This document shows, one piece after another, positions 63,623 through 64,000 of a stretch of DNA of 64,000 nt (positions within the stretch are counted from its first letter, which is position 1; each line of letters opens with the position of its first letter). A model generated the notes under the pieces. That model searched no databases. It was not told the origin of the DNA and saw only the letters and a program-made list of their open reading frames with translations. Origin of the DNA: an uncultured bacterium (lineage in GTDB: Bacteria > Bacillota > Clostridia > Oscillospirales > Acutalibacteraceae); NCBI GenBank assembly GCA_905215855.1, contig CAJMRT010000006.1:1-64000 (forward strand). The letters run 5' to 3'. Position numbers and translations under genes: made by a program.

Positions 63623-64000
63623 TTATTCTGAATAGCTGTACCATACACCGCCTGATTTTGAACCCGGATTTGCACGGAAGCAGTTCTTGCCGTCAACAAC
63701 GGTAATATCGCTTGTCTGTGTTTTCCAAGTTGACTCTGTGTCCTTAAAGAGGAAGCACTTTGCACCTGGGTTAAGAGGTGTGTCAAAATCATAGTACCAG
63801 ATGCTTGTACCCGGAATCTTTGTCATATGAGCAGCTGCATTGGCAAGACCGCTTTCTGCCCAACCGTAGATATAAACATCATTGTAATTTGCCTTTGAGT
63901 TATCAAAGTAAACTCTTGAAAGTGTGAATGAAGGCTTCTGCTCGGGAACATACGGAGCTGTTGAAACAGCTTCGTCATTGCTGAGTGTGATGCAGTTATT
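63623..64000 (-). CDS. Secreted protein C-terminus with putative starch-binding (CBM26-like) module (5' end beyond the window)
   Basis: The last 125 residues of a protein that continues past base 64000. The module shows LSRVYFDNSKANYNDVYIY, GWAESGLANAAAHMTKIPG, SIWYYDFDTPLNPGA, FLFKDTESTWKTQT and GGVWYSYSE, an aromatic pattern like starch-binding modules of family 26. Such modules anchor amylases and scaffold-like proteins of Ruminococcus to starch. The enzymatic part, if any, cannot be seen. Confidence 0.65.
   Translation of the reverse strand, partial: NNCITLSNDEAVSTAPYVPEQKPSFTLSRVYFDNSKANYNDVYIYGWAESGLANAAAHMTKIPGTSIWYYDFDTPLNPGAKCFLFKDTESTWKTQTSDITVVDGKNCFRANPGSKSGGVWYSYSE

Noticed and set aside
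1..64000. CRISPR arrays, tRNA/rRNA genes, IS elements or prophage
   Set aside because: No spaced direct repeats, cloverleaf-like sequences, transposase or phage structural genes were recognised by reading.

Overview
The window looks like chromosome from a low-GC, spore-forming gut clostridium of the Oscillospiraceae/Ruminococcaceae type. The basis is the A+T-rich sequence with many GGAGG-type ribosome binding sites and TTGACA-N17-TATAAT promoters, sporulation genes (yqfC, yqfD, ylbJ-like, an FtsK/SpoIIIE translocase), a MurT/GatD peptidoglycan amidation pair, and secreted proteins with InlB-like repeats and a starch-binding-like domain at the right edge. A Ruminococcus bromii-like amylolytic host is plausible, but that is inference. 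No tRNA, rRNA, CRISPR array, IS element or prophage was recognised.

Layout. 1-6 kb (minus): recG (cut by the left edge), the DAK-domain protein YloV/FakA, ymdB, yqfD, yqfC. 6-9.5 kb (plus): ylbJ-like gene, asnB, a PAP2 phosphatase with a probable ATT start. 9.6-19 kb (minus): tepA-like ClpP-fold protein, uppP, ftsK, ygiQ, a ComEC-like metallo-beta-lactamase protein, then tyrS (own promoter) and mscL. 19-20.4 kb (plus): CNNM/CorC-type protein. 20.5-30.9 kb (minus): a PF06541 membrane protein, rnmV-holA-comEC-lipoprotein, a phosphoribosyltransferase and HIT protein, plsY-der-DUF512, and rpmF-yceD. 31-35 kb (plus): a preQ1-I riboswitch with terminator controlling a QueL-like radical SAM protein and a YhhQ transporter, then BlaI, an M56 peptidase and a small secreted protein. 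35-37 kb (minus): rmuC and an S1-domain protein. 37.4-39.4 kb (plus): a cyclophilin lipoprotein and a HAD phosphatase.

39.4-39.75 kb holds a compact candidate type I toxin-antitoxin locus: a 28-residue membrane peptide on the minus strand facing a small RNA on the plus strand, each with its own promoter, and with related 5' leaders. 39.8-47.3 kb (plus) carries moxR-DUF58-transglutaminase and a LytTR/DUF3021/ABC transporter unit; paired 21-bp-spaced sites precede both LytTR and the transporter. 47.3-51.8 kb (minus) has a MetE-like methyltransferase, a LysR regulator, two nitroreductases, an AEC permease and a DUF1540 protein. 53.5-59.5 kb (plus) is murT-gatD-recD2-comF-mreB-like, where GatD lacks the usual catalytic Cys/His.

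59.6-62.8 kb is a scar: a large repeat-rich surface protein without its N-terminus abuts, head to head, a truncated PqqD-like gene, followed by a signal-peptidase fragment joined to a nucleotidyltransferase tail. These look like remains of a peptide-modification/secretion operon cut by deletions or an inversion. The window ends with a HEAT-like protein and the C-terminus of a putative starch-binding secreted protein.
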